From: Dyadobacter pollutisoli
Lineage (GTDB): Bacteria; Bacteroidota; Bacteroidia; Cytophagales; Spirosomataceae
Assembly: GCF_026625565.1 (NCBI RefSeq)
Contig: NZ_CP112998.1
Span: 436,501-500,500 of the forward strand
Length of the DNA: 64,000 nucleotides
Direction of reading: 5' to 3'
Shown here in pieces: positions 1-8,851 of the stretch (the stretch's first letter is position 1; each line of letters starts with the position of its first letter). Under the pieces are notes generated by a model. It worked only from the letters and a program-made list of their open reading frames with translations. It made no database searches and was not told where the DNA came from. The position numbers were made by a program, and so were the translations under genes.

Positions 1-654
1 TTTCTGTCCCAGCTTTGTATTGGCCACAAATGGAGGGTAAAATCCAAACCGTTTGATTTTCAGGTTTTTCCATCCTGCATATTCCATTGCTCCGAAGAGT
101 TTGGTTTTGGTCATATCCGCCACGCCTTTATCTCCCTGCCACGACATACCCGGCGTTAGTGCTATCTGCACATAGTAGAGCGGGTTGTATGCATTGGGTT
201 CCAGGAAAACCAGTTTAGCACCCGGCTTTGCAATGCGGTACATTGCCTGGAAACACGCATGCAGGTTGTGGAAATGGTGCAATGCCATAAAACCCATCAC
301 CACGTCAAATTGCTCATCCAGCTCCTCCGGCGCATCCAGGATGTCCGCGGCATGCAGTTTCACCGGAAATTTGTTGTCATTATGCACCAAAAGCTGTTGC
401 AGCAGAAAGGGAGAAAGATCCAGGCCTTCTACTTTGTATCCCTGCGCCAAAAAATTGAGCGTGTACTTTCCCATCCCGCAGGCCACGTCGATGATCCGGT
501 CTGTCTTTTTGATATCGGCGAACCCGATTACCTCCCGAACATGCCTTAATACGTAAGGCGAGTAAGCAGGGATCATCGTTTTCTTGATCTTATGCCCGAA
601 GTAATCAAGTTGCTGATTGTTATGAAACTTGATATTTGAAACTACAATGCTCAT
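1..654 (-). CDS. Class I SAM-dependent methyltransferase (C-terminus cut by window edge)
   Basis: The reverse strand from the ATG at 654 is open through base 1 (218 codons, no stop), so the C-terminus lies outside the window. A methyltransferase motif I, DRIIDVACGMGKY, is at about residues 53-65. It is followed by the acidic strand-2 end (EGLDLS) and a motif IV-like FDVVMGFMALHHF. This is the Methyltransf_11/25 Rossmann fold that moves a methyl group from S-adenosylmethionine to a small molecule or lipid. The substrate cannot be read from the sequence; ubiquinone/menaquinone-type or sugar-tailoring enzymes look alike. It runs in the same direction as the next gene but is separated by about 120 bp, so co-transcription is uncertain. 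Confidence 0.85.
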   Translation of the reverse strand, partial: MSIVVSNIKFHNNQQLDYFGHKIKKTMIPAYSPYVLRHVREVIGFADIKKTDRIIDVACGMGKYTLNFLAQGYKVEGLDLSPFLLQQLLVHNDNKFPVKLHAADILDAPEELDEQFDVVMGFMALHHFHNLHACFQAMYRIAKPGAKLVFLEPNAYNPLYYVQIALTPGMSWQGDKGVADMTKTKLFGAMEYAGWKNLKIKRFGFYPPFVANTKLGQK

Positions 655-774
655 AAGCAACGGGTTGAATGTAAGGTGCTATTAATATATGAGAAATTGT
701 TACTACAAGCAACATAAATGGACTTCATTTATCAAGCGCAATAAGCCATTGGAATATAGGAAGATAATGTAGTG

Positions 775-2469
775 CTATTTTGTTATCAGCGAATATAAGT
801 TAATATGCCAGATAGGTGAGTCGAATGCGGCAATTTTTTTCAGGCCTGATTTTTCGGGATAGGCGATCGTTTCTGTTGAAATAATGTAATCGCAATGCAT
901 TTGCCTCAATGCAGGCCCGGACAGCACAATGTCCCTTTTTTCCGGTGCCAACCCTTTGGTCATATGGGTATCAAAGTAGCCGGTACCCTGGTCGTACACA
1001 ATGAGGCACTGGCTTCCCCAGTAGTCGAAAAAACCTTTGTTGATCTCGTTTTTTTCTAATTCTTTTTCAATAATGGGCCGGAAAGCCTTTTTATAAGAAA
1101 GCGGGTAATTGCTTGAATAGCCGTCGATTGTCCATAAACCATTGTATTGCGCGATCCCAGGAGGGATGCCAATGCTCGCAACGCGATAAGTGCCCACAGG
1201 CTTTCCAATCAAGGTTTTAATTTTTTCAAACATACCTTCCGCATAATAATCGCGGTAGGTAAAAATGTAGTGGTACGCCTGGATTTTGATCCATTTGCTA
1301 AAAAACATGGCATAGTAGGTAGGCTGGTAAGCGAAGCAAATAGCAAGCTGACCCACCAGAAGCACCGAAACGATCAGTTTTTTGCGAACGACCGGCAGTA
1401 AAAGAATGGCTTGTGCCGTGGCCAAATGCCACAATAGTTGCAGGAAAATATGAAACCGCTCCATACTGTACATCCGCAAAAGATCTGACTGGTTTCGCAG
1501 ATTGACGACAGGGTCCCATTGTAACGCTCCGATATATATGCATATCAAAACGATAATGCCCAGCGTGGCGGTAAGCCCAAAAGGAATGGACCTGACTTTG
1601 AAAACGTGATAACAATAAGTACCCAGTACGAACGGCAGCAGTATAAATGTATGCAGCGACAATGCGACGTCAATATTGCCCAGCAGAAAATAACGGGCCA
1701 TAACCTTGACGCAAATCAGCAGCGAGGTTGAGAACCGGAGAATGTCCATTCGATGTGATACAAACCCTTTTCCCCCCAGCAAATTGGCCAGCAAATCCAG
1801 CTTGGTAACAGAATAAATTACCAGCAGAACTGCAAAAGCGCCTATCAGAGGAAGTACCGCACGTTTTTGAGTGGAATCATAAATGATGAGAATGGCCAGG
1901 GCGAAGAGAAAGAAAACACCGGCTGACTGGAAATTGGAAAAGAATGGAAAAGCCCCGATAATCAGCCAGTTCCAAACCCCCTTTTCCTTTTTACGGACAT
2001 TCAGAATCGCGTAGAGCAGCAGCGGCTGGCCGGCAATACTAAGCCCCCAGGTAGGTAGGAAAGGAGTAAAGCCAAACGATAAGGACAAAAAAGCAGCTGA
2101 CAATGAGTCCATTCCAAGATGGCGGCGCGAGAGAAGCCACATACCCAGTACCCCAACGGCACTAATGAACACGATCAGGAGCTGATACGCTTCAAACGTC
2201 GGCAGGAACAGATTTAGCCAGTAATAAAAGTTGTAAGTGCTGACGAGCGTGAACTTGGGTACGCCACCCATGAACGGCTCTACAATGGTGTACGAAGGCG
2301 CCCAGGCGTAACCCTGCTGAACCACCATGCGATACCAGACCACATAAGAATCCAGCGAATCGAAAGCGTTGAAGTATGCTTTGGTGCCAAGCAGCAAACC
2401 CGGTAAATGATAAAGGCAAAATATCAAAACAACCCCGATGCTATGGAATTGCTGATATTTTGCCTTCAT
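775..2469 (-). CDS. Polytopic membrane protein, YkoS/DUF6044-like
   Basis: 564 aa with about ten to twelve hydrophobic segments over the first 400 residues and a soluble C-terminal part of about 150 residues. The N-terminal loop after the first membrane segment carries acidic residues (FDSLDSYVVWY) of the kind seen in GT-C fold membrane glycosyltransferases and in the uncharacterised YkoS/DUF6044 family, which this resembles in length and layout. A role in cell-envelope glycan synthesis would fit but is inference. The start ATG at 2469 gives a clean first membrane segment. It lies 13 bp downstream of the lepA stop on the same strand, so it may be read through from lepA. Confidence 0.6.
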   Translation of the reverse strand: MKAKYQQFHSIGVVLIFCLYHLPGLLLGTKAYFNAFDSLDSYVVWYRMVVQQGYAWAPSYTIVEPFMGGVPKFTLVSTYNFYYWLNLFLPTFEAYQLLIVFISAVGVLGMWLLSRRHLGMDSLSAAFLSLSFGFTPFLPTWGLSIAGQPLLLYAILNVRKKEKGVWNWLIIGAFPFFSNFQSAGVFFLFALAILIIYDSTQKRAVLPLIGAFAVLLVIYSVTKLDLLANLLGGKGFVSHRMDILRFSTSLLICVKVMARYFLLGNIDVALSLHTFILLPFVLGTYCYHVFKVRSIPFGLTATLGIIVLICIYIGALQWDPVVNLRNQSDLLRMYSMERFHIFLQLLWHLATAQAILLLPVVRKKLIVSVLLVGQLAICFAYQPTYYAMFFSKWIKIQAYHYIFTYRDYYAEGMFEKIKTLIGKPVGTYRVASIGIPPGIAQYNGLWTIDGYSSNYPLSYKKAFRPIIEKELEKNEINKGFFDYWGSQCLIVYDQGTGYFDTHMTKGLAPEKRDIVLSGPALRQMHCDYIISTETIAYPEKSGLKKIAAFDSPIWHINLYSLITK

Positions 2470-2482
2470 ACCTTATAGTTTT

Positions 2483-4270
2483 TTAATTGATCTTTAAAAC
2501 AGCCATAAATGCTTCCTGCGGAATTTCTACATTCCCAACCTGACGCATTCTCTTTTTACCTTTTTTCTGCTTTTCAAGAAGCTTGCGCTTCCGGGAAATA
2601 TCACCACCGTAACATTTCGCCAAAACGTCTTTCCGCATTGCCTTCACCGTTTCCCTGGCAATGATTTTCTGTCCGATCGCCGCCTGGATCGCAATTTCGA
2701 ACATTTGGCGTGGAATCAGCTCGCGTAGTTTTTCGCAAAGCTTTTTGCCCCATTCGTATGATTTAGACCGGTGAACAATCGCCGAAAGTGCATCTACGGC
2801 CTCGCCATTGAGCATCACGTCCAGCTTCACCATGTCCGATTCCTGGTATCCTGCCAGTTCATAATCCAGAGAAGCATATCCTCTTGAAATCGTTTTGAGT
2901 TTGTCAAAAAAGTCAAAAACGACCTCGGCTAGCGGGATCAGGAATTGCAGCTCTACACGTTCTGAGGTCAGGTAGATCTGGTTTTTAAGGATTCCGCGTT
3001 TGTCCATACACAAATTCAGGATCGGTCCGATGTAGTCAGACTTGGTAATGATCTGTGCATTGATATAAGGCTCTTCAATGGTTTTGATAGAGCTAGGGTC
3101 CGGCATTTCTGACGGCGCACTGATGTTCAATAGTTTATCTTTCGTATTCAAAACCCGGAACTGTACCGAAGGGACGGTCGTGATCACGGTCATATCGAAC
3201 TCGCGTTCCAGCCTTTCCTGTACAATCTCCATGTGCAGCATGCCCAGGAAGCCGCAACGGAAACCAAATCCAAGAGCTGCCGAAGTTTCAGGCTCCCAAA
3301 CCAGGGCGGCGTCATTCAGCTGCAATTTTTCCATTGCCTCGCGAAGCTCTTCAAATTCACTGGTATCAACGGGGTAAATACCTGCAAATACCATTGGTTT
3401 TACCTCCGAAAAGCCTTGGATGGCAGTGGAAGCAGGTCTGTCGATATGCGTGAAAGTATCACCTACTTTTACTTCTTTGGCGACTTTGATACCGGAAATC
3501 AGGTAACCTACGTCACCGCATTCTACAACTTGTTTCGGGATTTGAACCAAACCCAATGTTCCGATCTCGTCGGCGATATATTCCTTGCCAGTAGCCATGA
3601 ACTTTACACGGTCACCTTTTCTGATACTTCCGTTTTTAACCCGGAAAATAACCTCAATACCGCGGTAAGAATTAAAAACAGAGTCAAATATCAATGCCTG
3701 TAAGGGTGCTGCCGGATCGCCGACTGGTGCAGGAATACGTTCTATAATTGCATTCAGAATATCCTCAATCCCGATTCCTTCTTTTCCGCTGGCTGGAATA
3801 ATGTCCTCCCGCCTGCAGTCCAGCAGTTCCACCATTTCATCCTTGATCTCTTCCGGCATTGCGCCAGGTAAGTCAATTTTATTAAGTACCGGAATGATCA
3901 CCAGGTCGTGATTGATCGCTAGGTATAAATTCGAAATCGTTTGTGCCTCAGTACCTTGTGAAGCATCTACTAATAGAAGTGCCCCCTCGCAGGCCGCGAT
4001 AGACCTTGAAACTTCGTAGGAAAAATCCACGTGTCCCGGTGTATCGATCAGGTTCAATATGTATTCTTCTCCCTGGTACACATAGTTCATCTGGATCGCA
4101 TGACTCTTAATCGTGATCCCTCTTTCACGTTCCAGATCCATATTGTCCAGAAGCTGTGCTTGCATGTCGCGGTGAGATACCGTTTTGGTAAATTCCAGCA
4201 GACGGTCTGCTAATGTGCTCTTCCCGTGGTCAATATGGGCAATAATGCAAAAATTACGGATTTTCTTCAT
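2483..4270 (-). CDS. lepA: Elongation factor 4 (LepA), ribosome back-translocating GTPase
   Basis: 595 aa from the ATG at 4270, the usual LepA length. An upstream in-frame ATG at 4327 would add 19 residues not typical of the family and is rejected. G1 is AHIDHGKST, G2 contains RERGIT, G3 is DTPGH and G4 is NKID. EF-G-like domains III and V and the LepA-specific C-terminal domain, with its basic KRKLLEKQKKGKKR tail, follow. LepA binds the ribosome and GTP and promotes back-translocation or recovery of stalled complexes at the membrane or in the cytoplasm. It is a housekeeping gene, probably transcribed from its own promoter in the 4271-4394 gap, and may be followed co-transcriptionally by the membrane protein at 775-2469. 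Confidence 0.97.
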   Translation of the reverse strand: MKKIRNFCIIAHIDHGKSTLADRLLEFTKTVSHRDMQAQLLDNMDLERERGITIKSHAIQMNYVYQGEEYILNLIDTPGHVDFSYEVSRSIAACEGALLLVDASQGTEAQTISNLYLAINHDLVIIPVLNKIDLPGAMPEEIKDEMVELLDCRREDIIPASGKEGIGIEDILNAIIERIPAPVGDPAAPLQALIFDSVFNSYRGIEVIFRVKNGSIRKGDRVKFMATGKEYIADEIGTLGLVQIPKQVVECGDVGYLISGIKVAKEVKVGDTFTHIDRPASTAIQGFSEVKPMVFAGIYPVDTSEFEELREAMEKLQLNDAALVWEPETSAALGFGFRCGFLGMLHMEIVQERLEREFDMTVITTVPSVQFRVLNTKDKLLNISAPSEMPDPSSIKTIEEPYINAQIITKSDYIGPILNLCMDKRGILKNQIYLTSERVELQFLIPLAEVVFDFFDKLKTISRGYASLDYELAGYQESDMVKLDVMLNGEAVDALSAIVHRSKSYEWGKKLCEKLRELIPRQMFEIAIQAAIGQKIIARETVKAMRKDVLAKCYGGDISRKRKLLEKQKKGKKRMRQVGNVEIPQEAFMAVLKIN

Positions 4271-4394
4271 GAATGTAATTACTATTCGAATGCTTTGAAT
4301 TTTATAAGTTCGGACCAAAGCATCCACAAAATTACGAGGGTAATTAATATTTCAACAGGTTTTCTTTTGGAAGTTGGAACTTAAAGAGGATACA

Positions 4395-5456
4395 CTATTG
4401 AAAAAGAAGCGGTGCAGCTCCTGATTGCTGGATCCGGGAACGGTTTTTCCACACTTTGATATAAAAAATAAAAAGAACGGCCGCCACCAATACAATGGTC
4501 AAGCCATACCGTATCAAACCCGCCGACAATACGGTCAATGACAATAAAATAGCCGGATGTGTCAGGAAATCGAGCAGTGTCCTGAACCAGGTTTTGAAAG
4601 ATTCATTGGAAGTTTCGGGTTTTGAAATGACTACCTGATCGTTGAAATCCAGCATTTTAAGCACATTGACGAGGAAGCTGCTGTGAATCCCGGCCTGATA
4701 GCGCAGCTTTTGTGGCCAGGTAAGAAGTGAACTATACGCCAGTACCAAAGCCACCACGAATGGCCCGAAAGTCATTCGCATCAGGAGTACCATTGGTAAA
4801 TGAAGCATAATAGCCATAACCATCGCAGAAATAAGCCAGTTTTTCCTGAACAATGTGACGGCAATGCCGAATTGCAGCACAATGACTCCTATACCGATGA
4901 CCTGGGATAGAAACATTGGCGGAAAAAAACCTGCAAGCGACAGATAAGCAGGTATCTGATGTTTCACGACCAGCAATGTCTCCATACTTGCACCATTCCA
5001 CCAATCGCGGTCAATCACTTTGTTCAAATCCGCACCGAGGTATAAGACAATGAGCTGATAACGAATGAGTCCACTCCCTGTGACACGATTACTCAGCGCC
5101 GTGCACACAAACAAACTTGCGACAAAAAGATGGGCAACAGAAATGCATGTCTGGCAGGAGATCGTGCCTATAACGAAGGATAAACCAGCCAATAAGCTGC
5201 CTAAACGTATAAAAGAAGAAAATAGTAAGATCAGCACTCCGGCATAAAAGATCAGGCGAACGACCAGGTTGTACTCGCTGTCGGTGCCGATATCTTCCAG
5301 AAAACGGATGACCGGCAAGAACCGGCCGCCGCCCTGATTTCCCAAAAAAGGGGACTCGTTGGAAGCAATCAGGTACATAGCGAGGAGCCTTACCATTAAT
5401 ACAAGTTCCGGAATGAGGTGTTTATTGAGCAGGTAAAGAGGATTTAGATCCTTCAT
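4395..5456 (-). CDS. HTTM/DoxX-like integral membrane protein
   Basis: 353 aa from the ATG at 5456. Longer in-frame starts up to 5567 add a low-complexity leader lying wholly inside the upstream gene and are rejected. About eight hydrophobic segments are visible. The stretch around YLGADLNKVIDRDWWNG resembles the Y..AGL.K....W..G signature of HTTM (vitamin-K carboxylase-like) and DoxX-type membrane proteins. The function is unknown. It overlaps the 3' end of the preceding gene (5422-5817) by 35 bp, so the two are probably translationally coupled and work together. No catalytic residues typical of a true gamma-carboxylase are evident, so only family-level resemblance is claimed. Confidence 0.6.
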   Translation of the reverse strand: MKDLNPLYLLNKHLIPELVLMVRLLAMYLIASNESPFLGNQGGGRFLPVIRFLEDIGTDSEYNLVVRLIFYAGVLILLFSSFIRLGSLLAGLSFVIGTISCQTCISVAHLFVASLFVCTALSNRVTGSGLIRYQLIVLYLGADLNKVIDRDWWNGASMETLLVVKHQIPAYLSLAGFFPPMFLSQVIGIGVIVLQFGIAVTLFRKNWLISAMVMAIMLHLPMVLLMRMTFGPFVVALVLAYSSLLTWPQKLRYQAGIHSSFLVNVLKMLDFNDQVVISKPETSNESFKTWFRTLLDFLTHPAILLSLTVLSAGLIRYGLTIVLVAAVLFIFYIKVWKNRSRIQQSGAAPLLFQ

Positions 5457-5817
5457 TCTTTTGGAGGTTTTGAGTCCAGAGGTACGTTTGAGCAGGATGG
5501 TTGTTAGTAGAATAACGGATACGGACGCTGTCGGGATGGTTGTTTTTGCTGGCCTCCGCTGCTTCAACCAACCGTTTCAGATTTCCTGCCGCATGCACTT
5601 CCCATTCGGTAGCACTTACACCATAACGGGCTTCAACCGCTTCCCTTGGCATTTCCAGTCCATTCTTAAAGGCAGCGATATGATAGCGTATCTGCTTGGT
5701 GTGCGGGGCCCAGGCAAGGGTCCTCGTGTCCTGGCTAAGCTCGTAAATGTTATTGCCAATTTGGGCAAAGAGAAAAATCAGTCCGGGTATCCACTTCCTA
5801 ATCCCTGAATTTGTCAT
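5422..5817 (-). CDS. Small membrane-anchored protein, partner of the HTTM-like gene
   Basis: 131 aa, unrecognised. One N-terminal hydrophobic segment (about residues 10-22) is followed by a soluble, presumably periplasmic domain rich in charged residues and Trp/Tyr. It is the promoter-proximal gene of a two-gene unit, since the HTTM-like gene starts inside its last codons. Its promoter would lie in the 88 bp shared with the divergent AraC gene at 5906. Its size and context suggest an accessory subunit of the membrane protein. No enzyme motif is visible. Confidence 0.6.
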   Translation of the reverse strand: MTNSGIRKWIPGLIFLFAQIGNNIYELSQDTRTLAWAPHTKQIRYHIAAFKNGLEMPREAVEARYGVSATEWEVHAAGNLKRLVEAAEASKNNHPDSVRIRYSTNNHPAQTYLWTQNLQKNEGSKSSLPAQ

Positions 5818-5905
5818 AACAATGGCGAGAAATTGATGTCTTTTTCAAATTTCTGTTTACCTTAACTTTATTAAAGAAGCAGGAAATTTTAATGATTTAC
5901 TGAAA

Positions 5906-6742
5906 ATGGAAACCGGGTACAGGAAAGAAATTGACGAGCGGCTGACAGGAATACTGAGTCATTTTTATATCATTAAAACTGATGTAGGCAAAGAGGGGAG
6001 TTTGCATCACTTGTCGCCTAGCCTTGAAATGATGCTGGTTTTTAACTTCGGGACGCCGGTATCTTACTCTTTTGGTGAAAAAGAGATCACACGGCATGCG
6101 ATCCACAAAATAGGCATTTTTGGCCCAATGCGCAAGATGCTGAACTATCATCTGAAACCGGGAAATGACCTGCTGGTCTTGAATTTCACGCTCAATGGTT
6201 TTTATCGCTTCTTCTCGGTGCCGATGGAGAATTTTTCGGACGAGCACGTGCTTGATCCTGATCTGCTGATGCAGAAAAACAGGCTTGACAAAATGTGGGA
6301 AATGATGAAGATGCTTCCATCTGCTACGCAGCGCATTGAGCTGATGACACAATACCTGTTGAGTGATTTGAGGGAAAATGATCCCGAAACATTGCCCCTG
6401 CTGGAATCGGCCTCTTACTTTCACAGCGCCCAGGTGAGCCCGGTTAAAGCGATCGCAGACAAAGCTGAACTGACTGAAAGGACGGTTCAAAGTCGCTTCA
6501 AACGCTATGTAGGGTATTCTTCCAAAGAACTGCTGCGGTTTCTGAGGTTCAAAAAAGTGCTATACCACATTCTCACGCTGACTAGCTACCTCGTGGACTG
6601 GGCCGATCTGGTGGAACGCTATGGATATCACGATCAGAGTCATTTGATCAAGGATTTTAAATATTATACCGGCGTTTCGCCCAGGCGATTCGTGAAATTG
6701 AACGAGCAAGACGGCTTTTGTATGAGTGTTGACATGGTTTAA
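5906..6742 (+). CDS. AraC family transcriptional regulator
   Basis: 278 aa. The C-terminal third (about residues 165-265) is an AraC-type double helix-turn-helix. The first helix pair is around AELTERTVQSRFKRYVG. The second ends with the family hallmark around YHDQSHLIKDFKYYTGVSPRRF. The N-terminal half is a beta-rich ligand domain of the DUF6597 kind (LEMMLVFNFGTPVSYSF). It is divergent from the 5422-5817/4395-5456 pair with only 88 bp between them, so it may control that pair. It is followed by the TetR-exporter unit, from which a strong palindrome separates it. The inducer is unknown. Confidence 0.85.
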   Translation: METGYRKEIDERLTGILSHFYIIKTDVGKEGSLHHLSPSLEMMLVFNFGTPVSYSFGEKEITRHAIHKIGIFGPMRKMLNYHLKPGNDLLVLNFTLNGFYRFFSVPMENFSDEHVLDPDLLMQKNRLDKMWEMMKMLPSATQRIELMTQYLLSDLRENDPETLPLLESASYFHSAQVSPVKAIADKAELTERTVQSRFKRYVGYSSKELLRFLRFKKVLYHILTLTSYLVDWADLVERYGYHDQSHLIKDFKYYTGVSPRRFVKLNEQDGFCMSVDMV

Positions 6743-6758
6743 CGTCGCTGAAATATTG

Positions 6759-6800
6759 TTATACAAATTATTTAATCATTTGATTAAATAATTTGTATAA
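6759..6800. promoter_or_regulatory. Perfect 20-bp inverted repeat, probable TetR operator
   Basis: The left arm TTATACAAATTATTTAATCA (6759-6778), a TT spacer and the exact reverse complement (6781-6800) form a 42-bp palindrome 38 bp upstream of the TetR start. Its core, TTAATCA-NN-TGATTAA, recurs at 7477-7492 just before the exporter operon. TetR-family proteins usually bind such palindromes and repress their own gene and the adjacent pump. The assignment rests on symmetry, position and recurrence of the core. Confidence 0.75.
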
Positions 6801-6838
6801 ATCAAAAATCGGCATTAGCTTTGACGCGTTCAAAGAAT

Positions 6839-7459
6839 ATGACTGGAATGGCTAAGATTGCAAAAGCGGAGTTAGATCTCTCAACCGAAGAAAAAATCAA
6901 GGAAGCGGCGGGTATTGTATTTACCAAAAAAGGGTACGGAAATGCACGCACGAGAGACATTGCTGAGGAGGCGGGGATTAACCTGGCTTTGCTGAATTAC
7001 TATTTCAGGAGCAAGGAAAAGCTGTTCAACATTGTGATGGCCGAGCGGATCGATAAGCTTTTCGGTGTGCTTGCGCCGGTACTCAATGATGAGTCCACAA
7101 CATTGGAAGAAAAGCTGGACAAGATTACCGACAACTACATTACGATGCTACTTGAACATCCTGATCTGCCGATTTTTGTTTTGAGTGAGATCCGGTCTAA
7201 TCCCGACCAACTGGCGAATCGGCTGCAGGCGAGAAAGCATTTGACGGAATCGGTTTTTATTCAGCAGCTGAAAGCCAAACGAAACGATATTCACCCGTTT
7301 CATTTTTTGATGAATTTGCTTGGGATGACTTTGTTTCCATTTATCGCCAAGCCTGTGTTGCAGCCGATCATCGGCGGAGAAGATAATTACCGGATGATCA
7401 TGGAGCAGCGTAAAAAGCTGATTCCGGGCTGGATCAAAATGATGCTGGAAACGGAGTAA
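6839..7459 (+). CDS. TetR family repressor of the adjacent ABC exporter (CecR-like)
   Basis: 206 aa from the ATG at 6839. A TTG at 6821 and an ATG at 6848 are alternatives. The N-terminal TetR helix-turn-helix is clear: TRDIAEEAGINLALLNYYF at about residues 40-58, followed by the FRSKEKLF segment. The C-terminal domain is a helical ligand-binding region. The order regulator, outer membrane protein, fusion protein, two ATPases, two permeases matches the E. coli CecR-YbhGFSR system, in which a TetR protein represses the exporter. Matching palindromes upstream of this gene (6759-6800) and of the tolC-like gene (7477-7492) support autoregulation and control of the pump. The inducer is probably an exported drug-like compound, which is inference. 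Confidence 0.88.
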   Translation: MTGMAKIAKAELDLSTEEKIKEAAGIVFTKKGYGNARTRDIAEEAGINLALLNYYFRSKEKLFNIVMAERIDKLFGVLAPVLNDESTTLEEKLDKITDNYITMLLEHPDLPIFVLSEIRSNPDQLANRLQARKHLTESVFIQQLKAKRNDIHPFHFLMNLLGMTLFPFIAKPVLQPIIGGEDNYRMIMEQRKKLIPGWIKMMLETE

Positions 7460-7476
7460 ATTTTTTTGACCATCAA

Positions 7477-7492
7477 TTAATCAAATGATTAA
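7477..7492. promoter_or_regulatory. Second TetR operator core in front of the exporter operon
   Basis: TTAATCAAATGATTAA is a perfect 7+2+7 palindrome carrying the same TTAATCA/TGATTAA half-sites as the 6759-6800 element. It lies in the 51-bp gap between the TetR stop and the TolC-like ATG, 18 bp before that start. There it could block transcription or translation initiation of the pump genes. Confidence 0.65.
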
Positions 7493-7510
7493 ATAAATCG
7501 AATAAATAAA

Positions 7511-8794
7511 ATGATTAAACTATTTCATAACCTGATTTTAGCGCTCTGCTTCTGGATGCTGATTTCGCAGGTCAATGCGCAAAGCAGACTGTTGACGATT
7601 GATGAATGCTACGGACTGGCAAGGAAAAATTATCCAATGATCCGTCAGCGGGAATTGATTTCCAAAACGAAGGATTTCTCGGTCGAGAATGCTGCGAAGG
7701 GTTATTTGCCACAGGTAAATATGCTCGGACAGGCCACTTACCAGTCCGCGGTGACGGAATTTAAACTGCCCGTAGCCATTCCGGGTGTTGAGTTCCCGAG
7801 TATCAGCAAGGACCAGTATAAGGTGTACGGCGAAGTAACGCAGGCAATTTACGATGGCGGTGCGGTGCGCACGCAAGTCAAATCGCACGAGGCGAATGCT
7901 TTGGTGGAAGAGCAGAAGCTGGAAGTAGAGCTGTATCGGCTGAATGAGAGGGTTAACCAGGTTTTTTTCGGGATACTAATGCTGGATGAACAGATCAGGC
8001 AAAACGAACTTTTGAAAAAAGACATTCAGCTGGGAATCACCAAAGTGAAGGCATTGATTGACAATGGAACTGCATTTAAAAGCAATGGCTACACTTTACA
8101 GGCCGAGCAGCTGAAAGCGGATCAGCGGACTATTGAGCTCAACGCGAACCGTAAGGCTTATCTCGATATGCTGGGTATGCTGGTTAATCAGAGTCTGGAT
8201 GATGTACAACTCGTTAAACCTCAGTCACTCACATTATCGGGGCAGATCAACCGGCCGGAACTGCGGATGTATGATTATCAGAGCCGAAGCCTTGACATTC
8301 AGGACCAGTTACTGGATGTTAAGAACAGGCCGAAGTTCAATTTCTTTTTCCAGGGAGGTGTCGGTCGCCCTGCGCTCAATATCCTGAACAACGGTTTTGA
8401 CCCTTACTACATCACGGGCGTGCGTTTGAACTGGTCATTGTCCGGGCTATACACCCGCAAAAACGACCGGCTGCTCATCGGGAACAACCGGCAGGCGATA
8501 CAACTTCAAAAAGAGACGTTTTTATATAACACCAATCTGACGCTGAAACAGCAAAATGCCGATCTCGCTAAACTTGAAAAACTACTGGATACTGACGATG
8601 AGATCATTGCGTTGAGAGAGAACATTAAAATCACGTCCGCAGCCCAGCTTGAAAACGGCGTCATCAATACCAATGATTATCTCCGGGAAGTAAATGCAGA
8701 GGATCAGGCCAGGCTGAACAGGATTCTGCATGAGATCCAACTGCTCATGTCACGCTACAATTTGCAAACTACATTGGGCAGAGAAGTGGAGTAA
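7511..8794 (+). CDS. TolC family outer membrane efflux protein
   Basis: 427 aa with a signal peptide ending near AQS (about residue 24). The body is two repeated helical OEP domains with long Gln/Glu/Leu-rich coiled coils (for example around residues 90-210 and 330-420), as in TolC-type trimeric outer membrane channels. It is the first structural gene of the exporter operon, behind the TetR gene and its second operator. A 57-bp gap separates it from the fusion-protein gene. It should provide the outer membrane exit duct for the ABC-2 exporter encoded downstream. Confidence 0.9.
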   Translation: MIKLFHNLILALCFWMLISQVNAQSRLLTIDECYGLARKNYPMIRQRELISKTKDFSVENAAKGYLPQVNMLGQATYQSAVTEFKLPVAIPGVEFPSISKDQYKVYGEVTQAIYDGGAVRTQVKSHEANALVEEQKLEVELYRLNERVNQVFFGILMLDEQIRQNELLKKDIQLGITKVKALIDNGTAFKSNGYTLQAEQLKADQRTIELNANRKAYLDMLGMLVNQSLDDVQLVKPQSLTLSGQINRPELRMYDYQSRSLDIQDQLLDVKNRPKFNFFFQGGVGRPALNILNNGFDPYYITGVRLNWSLSGLYTRKNDRLLIGNNRQAIQLQKETFLYNTNLTLKQQNADLAKLEKLLDTDDEIIALRENIKITSAAQLENGVINTNDYLREVNAEDQARLNRILHEIQLLMSRYNLQTTLGREVE

Positions 8795-8851
8795 CAGAAT
8801 TGCCCCTCCATAATGAAAAGAATTAATGATCAGGAATAACACTCAGAAAGC

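Noticed and set aside
1298..2419. Minus-strand frames of 75-105 codons within the 775-2469 membrane gene
   Set aside because: They overlap the membrane protein in other frames and show shuffled composition with no domain.
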